NCBI RefSeq assembly: GCF_017654505.1 | Contig: NC_054549.1 | Coordinates: 28,755,647 to 28,819,646 of the forward strand | Direction: 5' to 3' | Origin: Polyodon spathula | Lineage: Eukaryota > Chordata > Actinopteri > Acipenseriformes > Polyodontidae | DNA: 64,000 nucleotides | Shown: positions 1-20,729 of the stretch, piece by piece | How positions within the stretch are numbered: position 1 is the stretch's first letter | How the letters are laid out: the number at the start of each line of letters is the position of its first letter | Notes under the pieces: generated by a model | The model's database searches: none | Seen by the model: the letters and a program-made list of their open reading frames with translations, nothing else | Told to the model about the DNA's origin: nothing | Translations under genes and position numbers: made by a program

Positions 1-1738
1 ACATAGAAGGTATGTTAATGTATATAAAATATATCTATAGAGAACTACACATATTAATTTACTGGTAGCAATTTTGCTGAGAAATCTAAACGATTTAGTT
101 ATATTTCATATTTTACTGTAAATATAGCACTAATACCTTTAGAAGTATAGAAATATAGAAACAACTTACATCTAAATTGGATGTGATGGCACCCAAAGTG
201 TATTTGGAAGTCTTCAATTGTGTTCGTTAATCTGAAAAGCTGACAGCTGTGGCAGCTATCTTCCTGCAGTTCAAAACCAATGTAGCATTGCCTTTGAGCA
301 TCTAAAAATATAACTGCTCCTCGGCTGAATGACATCATTGTGCCATGATATGGTAATCTTGATTATGTCACAATTCCAGCTAGGTGACCTGTCTAGGATG
401 TCCTGGAGAATTAAAAATGACTGGATCTCACATTTGCAGAATCCCTGCACATGTAAACAGTGTACTGTTGTTTCGATTGTAAATAAAGTGAAAATATTTT
501 TAATTTAAGTTTCGCAGGGATCATTAAAATCCCTTCCAAATCCAGGTGCAGAATGTGGCCAGGTGTTAATGGATTATCAATTAAGCCTGGCCACGTCTTT
601 AAAAAGGAGCTGGAAAGCCAGTCTTTTGTTGGTTCTTTTGTTTCAGCAAGCAGGAGATGCCTGTGTGGAGAACCCTCATGGCTGAGTAGGTGAACCAGGG
701 TGAGAAACAAGTTATCTCCGTGTGTAGACTATAAGAAGCCCAACTGTAAAAGTAGGGATTCATTTCGGGGATTCTGATCCCACCAAAGTTTAGTTGAATG
801 TATGTAGCAGAGAAAGTTCCTAAGGTCAGTAATCTAATGGCTGTCCTTGTAAAAACTCAAGGATCTCACTATGACATCCCAGAGGCGGTATTAAAGCAAT
901 ATAGCACGACAGGGATGCAGGATATTACTACATCTCAGGTGTGTTGTGAGGTTGTAGGTTGGCCAGGGTGTCCTCAGCTTACCACGCATCAGCGACCCCT
1001 GTAGACTAGCCATGTGCCTGCGGGCTTGCCTATAAGCTGCCCAGAGCTCTGTTGTCCTCCGACGCGTGTGTTCGTCTTTGCCGCTCCAGAGTCAGCGCAG
1101 GGGTGGTAGCAGTGAGCTGAGCCTAAATACAATTGGACATTTCAAATTGGGAGAAAAATATATAGGTATGGATCTATAAGTGAGGCGATAGTGAGGCTAA
1201 ACAGAAGTGTTTTAAAAGTGATGGGACAATCTGTTTGACATTAGGCAATAGGTCTGAAATGTGCTCTTTATAAGTGGGAGTGTGACCCTGCACAAGGGGA
1301 GCAGTTTTAGCCAGTCCCATGGAACAGGTTTGATTGCTTCCCTGGGCTTAATTGAAGGCAAGGTGGGTTACCCTGACACTGTGTGCTGGAGGGAAAGGGG
1401 TTTTCCAGGAGGGTTTGTGGAAACTTCAAAGGGAGTATTTCCATGTTTGTGTGCGCTTGGCAAATAGGTGTGAAGGTTAAGAAAACCTCAGGCTCAAAGG
1501 GTCTCGGATGTCAAGAACGAGAGCTGAGTGCAAATCGCATAATTAGTGCCTGCAGAGCTGAACTCTCCATTCATTTCCCATGCGATCTCAGGGTATATTT
1601 TATAGGTGAAAGACTTGGAATGTTTCCATCGGAAAACTATCAGACTAAACTGAAAAACAAACTGGACATAAGTCCCTTATTAAACAGTATTCTCATAGCT
1701 TTAGGTCAGGAGCAGTTTCAAGTCTGTGTTGATAAATA
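1..1738. other. Intron 1 or upstream sequence of the semaphorin; no gene seen
   Basis: No exon was recognised. In particular I see no signal-peptide exon ending in a PRLKLSYK-like sequence. About 530-710 has a short inverted arrangement (GGCCAGGTGTTAAT / ATTAAGCCTGGCCA) followed by a TTAAAAAGGAGCTGG motif, which recalls LTR or MITE termini, but I cannot define its ends. A repeat copy at about 950-1165 is listed separately. Confidence 0.5.
950..1165 (-). repeat. Dispersed repeat, copy 1 (internally deleted)
   Basis: Read on this strand it matches the reverse complement of the repeat at 7799-8276. Shared words are CAGCGACCCCTGTAGACT, GCTTGCCTATAAGCTGCCCA, TTGTCCTCCGAC, TGTGTTCGTCTTTGCC and CAAATTGGGAGAAAAA. 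It lacks an internal stretch of roughly 90 bases that copy 2 has after the CCTCCGAC word. It has no coding capacity. I recall this family from sturgeon-type genomes but cannot name it. Confidence 0.75.
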
Positions 1739-3289
1739 CAGTGCCGAGAAAAAGTGTGTGAACCCCAATGATAATTATGGAAATATCCAATAGGGTTTAT
1801 ATTAACCAATTCCATGTCTTTTGAAACAAAATGATCTATGAATTAGACAAACAATGAGTAATTAAGATTCAGGGTATGTGAAAAAGTAAGTGATCCCCTG
1901 GTTTTATCAGCTCAATTAAGGGGATAATTAGAATCAGGTGTTAATCAGGTAAATAATTAGGCAGATCTTCAGGGGTGAGTTTGGGAGGCCCCACTCTACA
2001 TAAAGATCAAAACTTTGTGAGTTTGATCTTCACCATACAGGTGTGTGGAAACACATCATGCCACGATCAAAAGAAATCTCTGAGGATCTCAGGAAAACAG
2101 TTATTGATGCTCATCAGTCTAGAGAGGGTTACAAAACCATTTCTAAGGATTTGGGACTCCACCATCCACTGTCAGATAGTCTACAAATGGAGAAAGTTCA
2201 AGACCACAGTCCCTCTACCCAGGAACGCTCGTCCTACCAAAATCTCAACAAGAACAAACCAGACAATCATCCTGAATCATCCCAAAGAGCCCAAGAGTAA
2301 CATCCAAGGATCTGCAGGCCACTCTCGCCTTGGCTAATGTGAGTGTTCATGACATCAGGAACATCAGAAAAAGACTGAACAAAAACGGTGTTCATGGAAG
2401 GATAACCGGGAGGAAACCACTGCTCTCTAAAAAGAACATTGCTGCCTGTCTGAAGTACGCCAAAGAGCACATAGATGATCCACAAGACTTCTGGAACAAT
2501 GTTCTCTGGACAGACGAGTCAAAGGTAGAACTTTTTGGCCTCAATGAGAAATGTTATGTTTGGCGAAAACCAAACACTGCATTCGAACAGAAGAACCTCA
2601 TCCCAGCTGTTAAGCATGATGATACGAGTGTGATGGTTTGGGGCCGCTTTGCTGTCTCAGGACTGAGACGGCTTGCCATCATTGACACAACCATTAATTC
2701 TGCATTGTATGAGAAGATTCTAGAGGAGAATGTCAGGCCATCCATTTGTGAGCTGAAGCTGAACTGAAAGTGGGTCATGCAGCATAACAATGATCTTAAA
2801 CATACAAGCAGATCTGTAAAAGAATGGCTGCGGAAGACGAAATTCTGAGTTTTAGAATGGCCTAGTCAAAGTCCGGACCTAAGCCCCATCGAAATGTTGT
2901 GGTAGGACCTGAAGTGAGCTATCCATGCAAGGAAGCCCTCAAATGTTACAGAATTGAAGCAATTCTGTAAGGAGGAATGGGCCAAAATTCCTCAAAACTG
3001 ATGTGAGAGACTGACTAACAGTTACAGGAAACGCTTAGTTGAAGTCCTTGCTGCTCAAGGGGTGCCACCAGTTATTGAATCTAAAGTTTCTCATACCTTT
3101 TCACACATAGATATTGAAAGTTGAATCATTTGCGGATAAATAAATGTTGAAAAAGTATCATGTTTTTGTGTCATTTGTTTAATCGGGTTATCTTTATATA
3201 TTATTAGGACTTAGATTAAGCTCTAATAACATTTTAGTTTTTAAATATGTGAAAATCCTAAGGAGTTCACAAACTTTTTCTCAGCACTG
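1739..3289 (+). mobile_element. Tc1-like DNA transposon, decayed, with TA target duplication
   Basis: The left end CAGTGCCGAGAAAAAGT and the inverted right end AACTTTTTCTCAGCACTG are terminal inverted repeats. Each is flanked by TA (1737-1738 and 3290-3291), the Tc1/mariner target duplication. The length of 1551 bp is normal for the group. The element lies inside semaphorin intron or upstream DNA and carries a broken transposase, so it cannot move by itself. Confidence 0.93.
2058..3110 (+). pseudogene. Tc1-family transposase pseudogene
   Basis: The start MPRSKEISEDLR at 2058 is typical of Tc1 transposases: an N-terminal paired-like helix-turn-helix DNA-binding region, then a DDE catalytic domain. 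A frameshift near 2155-2165 moves the frame to IVYKWRKFKTTVPLPR, and another near 2330 moves it to SVHDIRNIRKRL. The DDE domain follows with WTDESKVELFG (first Asp). The usual DNDPKH block reads NNDLKH, so the second catalytic Asp is lost, and SPDLSPIE carries the Glu. Stops occur at 2765, near 2848 and later. Inactive on several grounds. Confidence 0.92.
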
Positions 3290-3291
3290 TA

Positions 3292-6200
3292 TATTTATTC
3301 ATGTCTGTTTATAAAGCAACCCAACAATAGCTTAGAACCATTAAACTGTATTAAATTCATCAAAGCAGATGAACAAGCAAGTAACTCTTCAATCTGCACT
3401 TTGTGGCAATTAGTACACTTTCCATCATACCTAAATAATGCTTGACATTGACGAGCACTTAATTCACAATCACGTTTTCAAACATGATGATCATACATTA
3501 TTAAGGTAGTGTGAATAGGACATGCAGTGGTTTGTTTTCTGCTAGCTTTATCCATTACAATTGTGTTATTCCTCTTTAAGAAATGTGATGTCCCAGTGCA
3601 CTTGCTTCCAAACCAAGTCTGTTTACTACTCAAGACTTGTGCACTAGATGTCTTCACAGGTCCAAATTAATCAACCTGACCTGACCCAACCCGATGAAAA
3701 ATTTTTGTATAAGACCCGGATCTGACACTTCCTGAAAAAACAGTGGAACGCTTTCCTTTCCCCATCTTAGTATATGCACTGACTACAGTCAATATTAAAG
3801 CAATGTTCTTTTTCCAGTCAACCTGGAAATCTGGCTGAACTACCGACAGTGTTTATTCCATCATGAACTTACACAGAGGACTGTAAAATTAAATGTATAA
3901 TATGTTTGTGTAAAAGAAACAAAGATAAATACATTATCTGAAAATCAAATGAACTGAAGTATGATCTCATAAATGCGTGATTTTATTACAAACTCAACAC
4001 AAGCGCAAATGGAATTGAGATGAAAATTTGTGTTTTGGAAAACTTGTTTTCCTTCTTTGCCCACAATAACAACAAATGATTCCCACGATGCAGACTTGCA
4101 TTTTTCTGTGAGCTTTTGTTCATGGAATTGGTATTTCTTTCACATCTTTCATAAACAAATCCACTACTCTGACTTTTAAGAATGATCTAAAAGAAACCCC
4201 TTCAATATGGGTAACGTTCTGCTGCTGCGCTCTACAAGCCGTGTCATGTGCCACTGGGGGAAGCCAATCCACGCAACAGGAATTATAAACAACGATTTTT
4301 AGTAGATGTCTTCTATCACACAATGCGAATTCAGATGGAATGTCTCATTAAGAGGAACTATACTGTTTACACATTATCTGTAACAGAACACAGTGGTCTA
4401 GCAGATGTCATGTTAAATTTGGCTATAACCTTCAATAGGGGTCAAAAAACATTACGGAATATGTTTTTGTAACAATTGCCCATCCATAGTTTGTGTAAGT
4501 ACTTTGAAGACAAAGCCTTCATTATCCGAACCATTCCGATGACCTTCCCCACTGAAACCCTCATGAACTTGTACTAAGGAATGCCCAAACCAAGTTTAAT
4601 CACATTTGGACGAGCTAAATATGTATGTGTGACATACAGGGGAAAATACGCTTATGCTACATATATAATATGTAGCAGATTTTGAAACTGTGACACATTT
4701 TGATATTTAAAGTGCATTTCAATCTGTTTCTAAAGAGAACATTAAAACAACTGCAGGTAATCCAACACATTTGGTTCGTAGAAGTATCCATCAATTACTC
4801 AGAATTATAAAGGTTTGTGGGTGGCCCAAGATAGTACTAGACTTCACCCAGACAAGTTGCTCAGGCCATATTTAAAATACTGTCACTGAATGCTCACCTC
4901 TGACCTTATCCACCCTGAGGGTATCAGGGTTATGTTCCAATTGGACAGTGAGCCTCTCTGAGGGTGGGGGCTAAACCAATCCCAGGAAAGCGACTCGATA
5001 ACATTAAGTGTTCCATTAACAGAATTGAAGCCTTGACAAACAGTGCAGTGCTTGTTGCTGGTAAATGCTCTCTTTTGTCTATTTTCAAACATAGATTTAG
5101 TTTGATGAAGGAGCCAGTGACTGCATTACAGGCTGGATGTATCTGTTTTGTGGTTATGTGAGAGTTACCATCTGTTTTTGAGAAAATAATATCAGCAATT
5201 GTTGATATAACCCATACATAAGCAATTACAGTACCAGTTTTATATATTGTTTTATAATCCTCCAGTGGGGGTGAGACCTCCCCAGCATTGGGGTTATACT
5301 GCACTGGAAAACGCGTGTACATACAAGGAACAATTCCTGAAAATGCAGAAATGTAACTTGCAGTTTGCTTTATGGTAAATATCTGTAAATGCACCTACTA
5401 AATACAGCTAGATCCTGTAAATTTACGTAAGTGTACATGTAAAAAATATATGGTTGCACTGCAATTGTATCTACAGTATATCATCCAAAGAAAGCCCTTG
5501 GATACAGTAGTATCATGCTTCTATAGCTTGTTAAACATGAATTGAACCAAGTGGTGCCATCTCTCTTGCTTGTTCCACTATTTCATAACATCATTATAGC
5601 AGGGCGGTAGGAAAGCCCTGGCTTTGAAAACTGCATGCAGAATTGAGATGGATTTACAAGGTGAGGTGGTACATTTTAAAAAACAGACAACGTTGGACAA
5701 TTTCTTATTTTAAAATTGTATTTTTTCGAAATGATTGTAAGTACAACGCATATTTTTTATGTTTTGCTTTACTCATTGTAAGGACAATTGTAGCACATCA
5801 TTGTATAATACTATTTAAGCCTTCTCCCTTTTTTCAGTTTTACACTGGCATGAAGTAAACAGTTCTATGTTTGGGTATTTCGTGGTACTCATGTTAATTT
5901 TTAATACTGTAACATTTAAAACACATGTATTTCAGTGCCATATTTGTACAACTACAGTATGTATCGTTGTTCCATATAAATGCACTTGAAAATGGGCTTT
6001 TCGCTTATTGGCCACTTTCAGTTTATGACCAGAACTGAGAGGTTGTTTTTTAAGCAGCATCTACTTGTATGTAACATCCCATGTTATCCACTTAACCAGT
6101 TTCTTAGAACTTGCAGAGGCATGGCAAGCACTTGAACTTGGTATTACTGTAACTGTCCTGGCTGATAAATAGGGGCATGCTGGAACCCCTATGGAAGGGT

Positions 6201-7798
6201 GAAGTGCTTGGTATTTGAAAATGCAGTTAAAAGGGTATTTTGTGTCCAGAACGCTGGAATATAAATCTCTGTCATCACGCTTTCATTGGGATGGCTGTGG
6301 AGAAGATACTTCATCATCACTATTGTTGGTTGCCCATTTCTCTCATCTATTTATCTTCATTTGCAAATCTAAGCAAAGCTAAGATCAGCGATGACAGCCT
6401 CACAGTTTTGAGAAGCTTATGGTTTAGAGCTTTTCAAATTGCTTGGGAAGGAATACTATTTCCAGGATCAATCTTTATTAAAACTGTTGAGTGGGCCTAT
6501 TTAGAACTGATAATGCAGCTCTTATTATTAAGTACAAATGAAATACTTTGGTACTGTTTTCAACTGTGTGATATCACCAGCTAACAATAATAATTAAAAA
6601 GAAAAACTATACTGAATTAGTACAGAGCCTTTTCTTGTTCAACACCGTGCCATTGTTAAGCAGATAACACAGTAGACTGTCCGAGAATGTTTCAGTTTGA
6701 GGTGATTTTTGTCTTCTGAAACATTACTTTAAAATTCACTGGATGAAATAATACACTTAATATTTTAATAGCAATGTAAAATAAATGACTTTGTTCTAAA
6801 ATGTAAAACACAATGGATTTGATGACTACACCACCAATTTTCCTAGTTACTGCAGTACAGGCACAAAAAACAATTTCATAACAATCTCAAACAATCACTC
6901 ATTTGAACGAAAGTCCAAAAACCTCTTGAGAATGCAAATGACATGCACTTCGTTCAAATGCCAGAAGAAATCCCCTGAGACTCATAGAGGAACAGTATGC
7001 TAACTGAAACTGACATGGGGTTAATTCACATGATTTTCTTCTGCCTTGTTAACTGAAGTGCCCCAGCGGAGTTTCTCCAAGGTTTAACACAGCTGGGCCT
7101 GGACACACTTATTCCTAAAGTGACCAGTCTGCTGCTTTTGAAATATTTGCACATTCATTTTGCTGCCTTCACTCGTCCCATTTGGTTGCCTTTGATTGAT
7201 TTGATAATTTGCTTGAAACAGTCAAAGTTCCCTCTTTGATCAAGTCAACTGACCATTTGAAATGCCTTTTTTATTTATATTTATGATTTTTTTTTTAAAT
7301 GGGGGATGACTGATTTGTATTAGATTTATGTTATAATGTATTCTGTAGCTCTTTGATGAATATCTCCTTCAATGACCCCTGTTGGTTATATTTCTTTATT
7401 TTGCAGCTCCAGCAACCATGTGTAACAAGGAGTCAGAGAAAATGACGTTTAAAGCCTTGCAATCTGTATAGAGTTGTGAACAATAGTACAAGTATTATTA
7501 GTAATAATAATACAGTCAAACTCACTTAATGTCACCCTCTGCTTTTTATCATCACGTTGAAATGTCCCAGCCACAATATAATGAGTTGATGTGTTCAAGT
7601 TCCTGATAATATCACAAACTCCAGTTAGTATCAATTAGATTTATCAGTCATACAACTGATTTTCACCCCACTTAATATTACTTTAGATTAGGTTTACATT
7701 TAAGTAAGTTGCTGTACACTATTGAAATGTTCCGACTTATAATAAAAAGTAGCATATTATAGCTTACAGTATAGAGCTCTGTAATGTGTATGTTTACA
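3292..7798. other. Intron 1 or upstream sequence of the semaphorin; no gene seen
   Basis: AT-rich single-copy-looking DNA. Two longer open frames (minus strand 4930-5394, plus strand 6240-6584) have no recognisable domain and no splice context, so they are not called. A segment at about 7020-7260 is less AT-rich and has clustered CTTTGAT words. It is a weak candidate regulatory element. Confidence 0.5.
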
Positions 7799-8276
7799 GT
7801 TTTTTTTTTCTTTTTTTTAATTTAGTAGTCTCCAATTGTTTTTATTAATTTCTCCCCAATTTGGAATAGCCATTTGCTATCACCCCTACACTGACTCGGG
7901 AGGGCGAAGACGAACACATGCTGTCCTCCGAAGCATGTGTCTTCAGCCGACTGCTTCTTTTACACACTGCAAACCCACCATACAGCCATCTCAGAGCTAC
8001 ATTGTCGGAGGACAACACAGCTCTGGGTAGCTTACAGGCAAGCCACGGGCACCTGACCAGACTACAGGGGTCGCTGGTGCGCAGTGCGCAGAGGACACAC
8101 CCCCCCCCCCCCCCCCCCCCCCCCCCACTCCCCCACTCCCACACCCTCCCTACCTGGCCGGTGCTCGGCCAATTGTGCGCCACCCTCTGGGAACTCCTGT
8201 CCACAATCAGCAATGGAATAGCCTGGACGCGAACCGCCCACATCCAGGTTATCGGGTGCATCCTGCACTTCACGTA
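7799..8276. repeat. Dispersed repeat, copy 2, with 27-C tract
   Basis: Starts with a T-run (7799-7820) that may be the tail of a retroposed copy in minus orientation. It runs through CTCCCCAATTTGGAAT, GGGAGGGCGAAGACGAACAC, a CTGTCCTCCGAAG block and CAGGGGTCGCTGGTGCGCAG, and ends near a GCATCCTGCACTTCACG word. A run of 27 C (8100-8126) lies in the middle. The same family occurs in opposite orientation at 950-1165. It ends only about 85 bases before the first visible semaphorin exon. SINE-like, family not identified. Confidence 0.75.
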
Positions 8277-8361
8277 TTTGGTCAGGTTATTAGTTAACTC
8301 TTGTATTAACAAGAATAATTCAATCTTTAATTGACAGTTACTCCTGCTTTTCATTTCTCAG

Positions 8362-17550
<9,189 letters not shown>

Positions 17551-18660
17551 AAAGCCAGGGTTTTCGAATTAAATGCCCCCTTACACACAACTAGTTCAGA
17601 TGATCAACTGCTTGCAATCCCTGCAGTCCCACTGAAAAGTCCAAATTCAAAAGCAACTTATTTATTAGATCAGGCTTATATCCTTGCTTGAAAACCTGTA
17701 TTACCATGAAGAGGACAGCACCTTGAAATGCTTGCCTGTGAAAGGTGCTTAATGAATGTGTACTGTGCTATACAAAAAGAACTTGCTATAGCGTGAAATA
17801 AGGAGGTTGTTAATCATGGCCCAAGCTTCTACGTTTAATAGGATATCTGTCTATATTCCAATATAGGAAGAATGTATTTTTAATGTCATATGCACCTCTA
17901 TGGAACGCAATCCTCAACATTTTCCTGTTTTTATTAGGCATACCTAAATATAGACAAAAGTAACACAAAAAAGACAGCAAGAAGTAGTAATCTGTGTTAT
18001 TAAGTACTGAAACATATTATGATGGCTTTGTCACACAACTCATTTTCTTTTCTTCAGAATTGCAAAAAGGCTATTTTCTTGTGACTGTATATGAAGTCTT
18101 ACATGCCTGGTCAACTGTCAAGCAGTTCTGAAAACAAACAAAAGACCAAAGCACTGGTAGAAGCTGGAAGTTTTTTTTTTTTTTTTTTTTTTTCTTTACC
18201 TAGTCATGCGACTGCACTGCTTGTTCAAGAATTCTACCAGCAGTTTCTGGAATTTTCTTCACAGGTGCAACCTGAAGATATTACATCAAGTGGACCCAGA
18301 ATTTGTAATGCACGCAAACTGGAACAAGGATGGTGGACTTATTTTTTATTATTATTATTATTATTGTTTTTATTACAGTGGGAATATACCACTCCATGCT
18401 TTATTTTTATACATTTTGTTTGTGAAAATGCACAATAAAATCAAAATCAAAATTATTAGCATGCTTCAACAAATGGTCTGAGCACTTAAATATTTAATGT
18501 GTACCTACCATAAACAAGAGAATGGAAAGTGTGTCTGTCACTTATTTCAGTTTGGACTGGGTAAAATATTAATTTAATCAAATTATCTGTGAGCGAAGTT
18601 TAAATGAATATTGTTTGAAAATGTATGTAAAAATAAAGCTATGTAAATTTAAACTATTAC
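17551..18660 (+). other. sema3d-like: 3'UTR of the semaphorin gene
   Basis: AT-rich sequence after the TGA. It contains AATAAA signals at 18434-18439 and 18632-18637. The second is followed by a GT-rich stretch, so transcripts probably end near 18.45 or 18.65 kb. It holds a 23-T run (18171-18193) and a short TTA repeat near 18346-18365. No splice signals or extra reading frame were recognised. Confidence 0.6.
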
Positions 18661-20493
18661 CCTTAAGTTGTGCCCAGAGGTGCATTACAAAGGGACATTA
18701 TTAATTTACTTGAATCTTAAATATCTGATCTGGTATTAAATTAGTCCTAATCTTTCAAGACAAATTTCTTACCTCTTCTCAGGAAAGAAATAACATTATT
18801 TTTGGATAATCAAATAACTAAAACAGTTGCAACTGCATCCTGTCAGCAGCTGCATCAGATCGTGCTACCAATCAAAAGCAAATATGCAGGAAGAAGCCAA
18901 TTATTTTTTAATCTTTAATACCAGAATTATTAAAATAACCAAGATAGAAGTATAAAACAAAGTGCAAAACCAGAAGCTATTCAGCACAGTAAAAAGGGAA
19001 CCAGTTATAATGTATAAAACTACTAAAGCCCCTTTCACAGTGGCATGCTAAACCTGGGTCAGAACCAACCAGGGTCATGATCCGGTGTCAGGCGGGTCGA
19101 TTACACGATTTCACACTGCTTTTGATAAAGCAGGGTTGACCTGGGTGACAGATGCAAGTGCACAATGCGCGTCCGCCCAAATGTTGATTAGAGCAAATCT
19201 TTCTTAATCCCTGCTGCAATCTGGCTCATGATGTGTCTCAATCAACAGAAATATGTCTAAACAGAAATGTTCCCTGCGGCTTACGAACGGCCAACATGCA
19301 TTTTGACTTGCTCAACCCGGGTCAATGCGCGTATAAATCGAGTGCCTACTATCAAGTCCCTATATAACAAGTTCAGTCCTGCTCACCGTGACCGTGACTT
19401 ACTTGCTACAGGGGTTGCAGCTTTTAAATGAAATGTATTAAATAACTGGCAAAGATGTCACGACTAATTAATAAGTCAGGGTTTTCAGAAATGTGTAACA
19501 TAGACAGCACTGAGACTTAAATAACATAAGTACTTAAGACTTAAGTAAATAAAAAGCTATTTCTTTTCTCTCTCATAACAGTGATTTATGCTCATTTGTA
19601 GCTGTATTAGCGGGGTAATGGTACGATACCCTATTGCATTGCGCAACAACACTGTTTGTGCTTGATATTTTCACTACAATTTACCGATATGAAAGTAATA
19701 CTAGCGTACACAACTAGCAATACTGGTACATAAAATATAGAGTGTCAGCACGTCACCATACTTTAAAAAGTGAATTCCCCATACCCAACAGTGCTGCCAA
19801 CCTCTGTTCCCGACACAACTGTATTCTATTTATCACAAAGAACTCATGCGTTTTATGAACATCTGGACAGGACAACGATGTCATACATAGGCGAAGCTAA
19901 GACAGAGGCGAGTGTCTGGAGCCCAGAACGGATATTCTTGTTCAGATTGCATATGGGAATGGAGTGGCAATTAATATATTTTACAGATACTGTATTTTGC
20001 AATGACCACTAGTATACATCCAAGTCAGAAGAAAGGCTGGAGTAACACTCCTGTGCCTCGTTCTCGACAGGTAATGCAAAATACCTGCCAAATTAATTCT
20101 TATACGTTCTTTAAAACAAATTATAATGCATACAACTAATACCGCCAATTATGTAAATTAACTTTCAAAATACAAATAAATAGAAAGGAAAAAAATACAC
20201 ACTGCATAATGTAATTCTTCGTATATACAGACAACTGTGATATAGCACACACACACACACACACACATACATACATACATACATACATACATACGTGACG
20301 GAATTACAAAATCAGTTTCAACTGTCACATAATATATTGGTTCTTACAAAATTAGAAGTTGTAGAACAGTGTGTTTCTTCTCCCGTCTGTCAATTTGCTT
20401 TACCCTGGGCAGTACACGCACTGAATTCTGGGATGGCTTTTGTATCATTTTTTTTTTTTTTTTTTTTTTAATCTATGACCCAACCCCTACTCT
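18661..20493. other. Intergenic stretch between the semaphorin and dcaf1
   Basis: No gene seen. About 19026-19340 contains a repeat-like block beginning CCCCTTTCACAGTGGCATG with several GGGTC/GACC words, probably a fragment of a DNA transposon, though no right end was found. An (AC)n/(ATAC)n microsatellite lies at 20246-20294 and a T-run near 20450-20469. Confidence 0.5.
20246..20294. repeat. Compound (AC)n(ATAC)n microsatellite
   Basis: About 11 CA units followed by seven ATAC units, roughly 250 bases upstream of the dcaf1 CpG-rich promoter. Confidence 0.9.
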
Positions 20494-20729
20494 ACGTTAA
20501 AAATAGTCGCTCGGTGTCGCAGACGTGGTGACGCGGAGAACGTGGTCGCCATAATAAACCAGCGCACATTGGAGCTGAAACGAGTGATCTCATAAAAGGC
20601 AGTGAAAATAGTCACACGATATCTTTGTAAAATATTGATAGCTGGTGCGCAATTGCAACGTTGTGATTTCGGAGGGTATTGCGGGGAATATTCAAAGAGG
20701 GCGAGGGGGGAATCTGGCTAGACCCAGAG
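20494..20729 (+). promoter_or_regulatory. dcaf1: Probable dcaf1 promoter and non-coding first exon
   Basis: An abrupt CpG-rich patch (20494-20565) lies in otherwise AT-rich DNA, with a TGACGCGG CRE-like word and a GTCGCCAT YY1-like word. Downstream a GC-rich segment ends in CAGAG followed by GTAAGA, a near-ideal splice donor at 20730. The first coding exon at 23380 begins with an acceptor only 8 bases before its ATG, so an upstream non-coding exon is required, and this is the best candidate. The transcription start is not defined by the sequence alone. Confidence 0.65.

Noticed and set aside
530..710. LTR-like or MITE-like terminus
   Set aside because: Suggestive TTAAAAAGGAGCTGG motif and a short inverted pair, but no definable ends or target duplication.
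4930..5394. 154-residue minus-strand open frame
   Set aside because: No recognisable domain, AT-rich intronic setting, no splice context. Probably chance.
6240..6584. 114-residue plus-strand open frame
   Set aside because: No similarity recognised and no supporting signals. Hydrophobic composition is expected from AT-rich DNA.
1..8361. Semaphorin signal-peptide exon inside the window
   Set aside because: I looked for a Met-hydrophobic segment followed by a PRLKLSYK-like end and a phase-1 donor and found none. It is probably upstream.
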